From Treponema sp. (GTDB lineage: Bacteria > Spirochaetota > Spirochaetia > Treponematales > Treponemataceae): a DNA stretch of 34,682 bases. The number at the start of each line of letters is the position of its first letter. Position 1 is the first letter of the stretch. The position numbers and the translations under genes are program-made. The stretch spans positions 1 through 34,682 of the forward strand of contig JAILLQ010000051.1 in NCBI GenBank assembly GCA_024693045.1. Direction: 5' to 3'. The notes below the pieces were generated by a model. That model was not told the origin of the DNA and did no database searches. It saw nothing but the letters and a program-made list of their open reading frames with translations. Below, one piece after another: positions 33,084 to 34,682 of this stretch.

Positions 33084-34019
33084 ATGAGTCAAAATGAAAG
33101 CAAAACCCAATTCAAGGGGCTTATTATTCTTTTAATAACTTCGATAATATGGGGAGCATCTTTTGTTTCGCAAAGTGTTGGAGCTGAATCTGTTGAGCCT
33201 TTTACCTTTATGGCTATCAGGACTCTTATGGGGGCAACTTTCCTTTTGCCTTTTATAATTATTCGTGACAGGCTTACGGCGAAAAATATGTCCAAAGAGG
33301 AGCTTTTTAATCGTAAGCGCCAGGATAAGAAAACTTTATTTTACGGTTCTATTATTGGAATTGCTTTGGCTTTTGCAACTAATATTCAGCAGTTCGCCTT
33401 TAATTATTCTACAGCAGGAAAAATTGCTTTTATTACAGCTATGTATCTTTTCTTTGTTCCAATTGCCGGTATCTTCTTGAAAAAGAAGATAGCTCCTCTT
33501 ACCTGGCTCTGTGTTTTAGCTGGTTTTGTGGGGCTGTACTTTTTGTGCTTTCGCCACGAAGAAAACTTTTCAATCAACAAGGGTGATATTCTTGCCTTGA
33601 TTTGTGCCATGTTTTTTACGGTTCAGATTTTATTAGTTGAGAGATTTGTAAAAGTTTCAGATGGAATAAAACTTTCCTGCGTTGAATTTTATACAGCCGG
33701 CCTTATTTCCTTGCTTCTAATGCTGATTTTTAATCATCCCCGATGGGAAGATATAAAAGCTTGTGGGCTTGCTCTTTTGTATTCAGGAATTATGAGCTGT
33801 GGCGTCGCCTACACTTTGCAGGTTATAGGGCAAAAATACTGTGACGCAACAATAGCCTGTCTTATTATGTGTTCTGAAAGTGTTTTTGCTGCCTTTTCTG
33901 CGGCTTTGCTTTTGCATGAAAAGCTTTCTTCAAGAGAAATAACTGGTTGCGTAATTATGTTTACAGCGATTGTTATTTCCCAGCTTTCAAATACTTTTAA
34001 GAGAAGAAAGCCCTTCTAG
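33084..34019 (+). CDS. DMT-superfamily permease (EamA family), second copy
   Basis: This 311-residue inner-membrane transporter has about ten hydrophobic segments and two EamA repeats, starting ILLITSIIWGASFVSQSVGA (about 15-34) and ending with the GCVIMFTAIVISQL helix. It is only distantly similar to the DMT protein at 30063. It lies 22 bases behind thiC, so it could be part of the TPP-controlled transcript and move thiamin or a precursor. That is inference from position alone, and a promoter of its own is also visible. It ends two bases before the convergent FGE-domain gene. Confidence 0.9.
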   Translation: MSQNESKTQFKGLIILLITSIIWGASFVSQSVGAESVEPFTFMAIRTLMGATFLLPFIIIRDRLTAKNMSKEELFNRKRQDKKTLFYGSIIGIALAFATNIQQFAFNYSTAGKIAFITAMYLFFVPIAGIFLKKKIAPLTWLCVLAGFVGLYFLCFRHEENFSINKGDILALICAMFFTVQILLVERFVKVSDGIKLSCVEFYTAGLISLLLMLIFNHPRWEDIKACGLALLYSGIMSCGVAYTLQVIGQKYCDATIACLIMCSESVFAAFSAALLLHEKLSSREITGCVIMFTAIVISQLSNTFKRRKPF

Positions 34020-34021
34020 AA

Positions 34022-34682
34022 TTAATAGCCCCGGCTGCATATTCTAAAGCCTAAGTTGCTGCTTTTTCCCGTAAGTATCGAACTTGACCGGAAAAAAACG
34101 GTGCACTGGGTGTCGTCATCAAGCCAGCTTCCGCCTCTTTTTACATGCACCCCATTTCTGGCTGAAGCACCTTTTGGATTTACAAGACTATTTAAATCGT
34201 ATGCTCCGTATTCATCAAAAACCCATTCTGCAACATTACCACTCATGTCGTATAGACCTAAAACATTAGGCTTTTTCTGGCATACATCATGGCTTGAAAT
34301 TTCACTGTTTTCACCATACCAGCCTACATCATCGAGTACGTTGCTCCCAGAAAACAGGTCGGTAGAATCGTGTTGACCTCCTCTGGCAGCATATTCCCAT
34401 TCTGCTTCAGTTGGCAGACGGAAACCACTGGCATTAAAATCGCAGACAATGTGTTTCCACAAAGGACTTTTTCCATAAATTTTAGAAAGGTCTTTCATAT
34501 TTCCTATACTGTAGCAAGGTTCTAATTTTTGTAATTCGCTTAACTTGTTGCAATATATTATGGCATCGCACCAATTTACACATTCAACTGGGCGATTCGG
34601 ACCTTTTAGTTTAGAAGGATTTGTTTTCATTACAAATTCGTACTGGTCTTGAGTAATAGGTGCATTAGAAATCTTAAAGGGA
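34022..34682 (-). CDS. FGE-sulfatase (SUMF1-like) domain protein, C-terminal part
   Basis: The frame is open to the right edge; a Met inside (at 34630) is not the true start, because family-like sequence (APITQDQYEFVM) continues upstream of it. The visible ~220 residues are the C-terminal FGE-sulfatase/formylglycine-generating-type domain. Motifs include RPVECVNWCDAIIYCNKLSE, FRLPTEAEWEYAARGG, LGLYDMSGNVAEWVFD and a final RGGSWLDDD with NLGFRICSRGY. The paired active-site cysteines of true formylglycine-generating enzymes are not seen in the GGSW-to-GFR segment; a single Cys (TQCTVFFR) lies there. It may therefore be a structural or sugar-binding relative instead of a sulfatase activator. Confidence 0.9.
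   Translation of the reverse strand, partial: PFKISNAPITQDQYEFVMKTNPSKLKGPNRPVECVNWCDAIIYCNKLSELQKLEPCYSIGNMKDLSKIYGKSPLWKHIVCDFNASGFRLPTEAEWEYAARGGQHDSTDLFSGSNVLDDVGWYGENSEISSHDVCQKKPNVLGLYDMSGNVAEWVFDEYGAYDLNSLVNPKGASARNGVHVKRGGSWLDDDTQCTVFFRSSSILTGKSSNLGFRICSRGY

Overview
The window reads as chromosomal DNA of a low-GC, AT-rich anaerobic bacterium. The best guess is a gut or rumen Treponema-like spirochaete. This rests on overall resemblance (spirochaete-type lipoboxes, TTG starts, many lipoproteins, AT-rich codon use and an anaerobic gene set), not on a marker gene, so the genus is an inference.

Layout. 1-1444: the tail of a class III aminotransferase, a small repeat element that duplicates a ribosome-binding segment, and an iron-type alcohol dehydrogenase. 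1579-8801 (minus strand): a tightly packed seven-gene operon. It encodes a NifH-like iron protein, two nitrogenase component-1-like subunits, two tandem paralogous substrate-binding lipoproteins, a FecCD permease and an ATPase. A DtxR/IdeR-like dyad and a possible -10 box lie in front of it. It is not a nitrogen-fixation cluster: no nifB, nifE or nifN is present, and the usual cofactor and P-cluster ligands are only partly kept. I know of no established function for a nitrogenase-like reductase joined to a FecBCD-type importer, and this is the most interesting system in the window. The simplest reading is a metal-controlled system that imports a metal chelate or tetrapyrrole-like compound and reduces it.

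8977-10242: a CorC/HlyC membrane protein. 10391-19596: two ~97% identical 246-bp direct repeats, each carrying a 35-codon basic small gene and its terminator. They flank an ~8.7-kb block of HAD hydrolase, alpha-2-macroglobulin lipoprotein (thioester type) and PBP1C, the periplasmic defence and repair pair. 19603-20152: an Hsp20 gene with a near-perfect sigma-54 promoter. 20357-23587: a headless XRE regulator remnant, an SLC6/NSS sodium symporter, and a caspase-like lipoprotein with a His/Cys dyad, two N-terminal repeats and an EF-hand loop.

23806-25274: an MFS permease followed by a small, probably frameshifted gene. 25369-29969: a nucleotide-sugar operon (manC, manA, rfbA, rfbC, rfbB) without rfbD or phosphomannomutase. 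30063-31477: a DMT permease and an unknown basic protein. 31540-34019: a TPP riboswitch with terminator, thiC, and a second DMT permease. 34022-34682: the C-terminal part of an FGE-sulfatase-domain protein that runs off the window.

A recurring regulatory theme is a -10 box six to eight bases before the ATG with no well-placed Shine-Dalgarno, suggesting leaderless mRNAs for several genes between 23.8 and 33.1 kb. No tRNA, rRNA, CRISPR array or insertion sequence was recognised.
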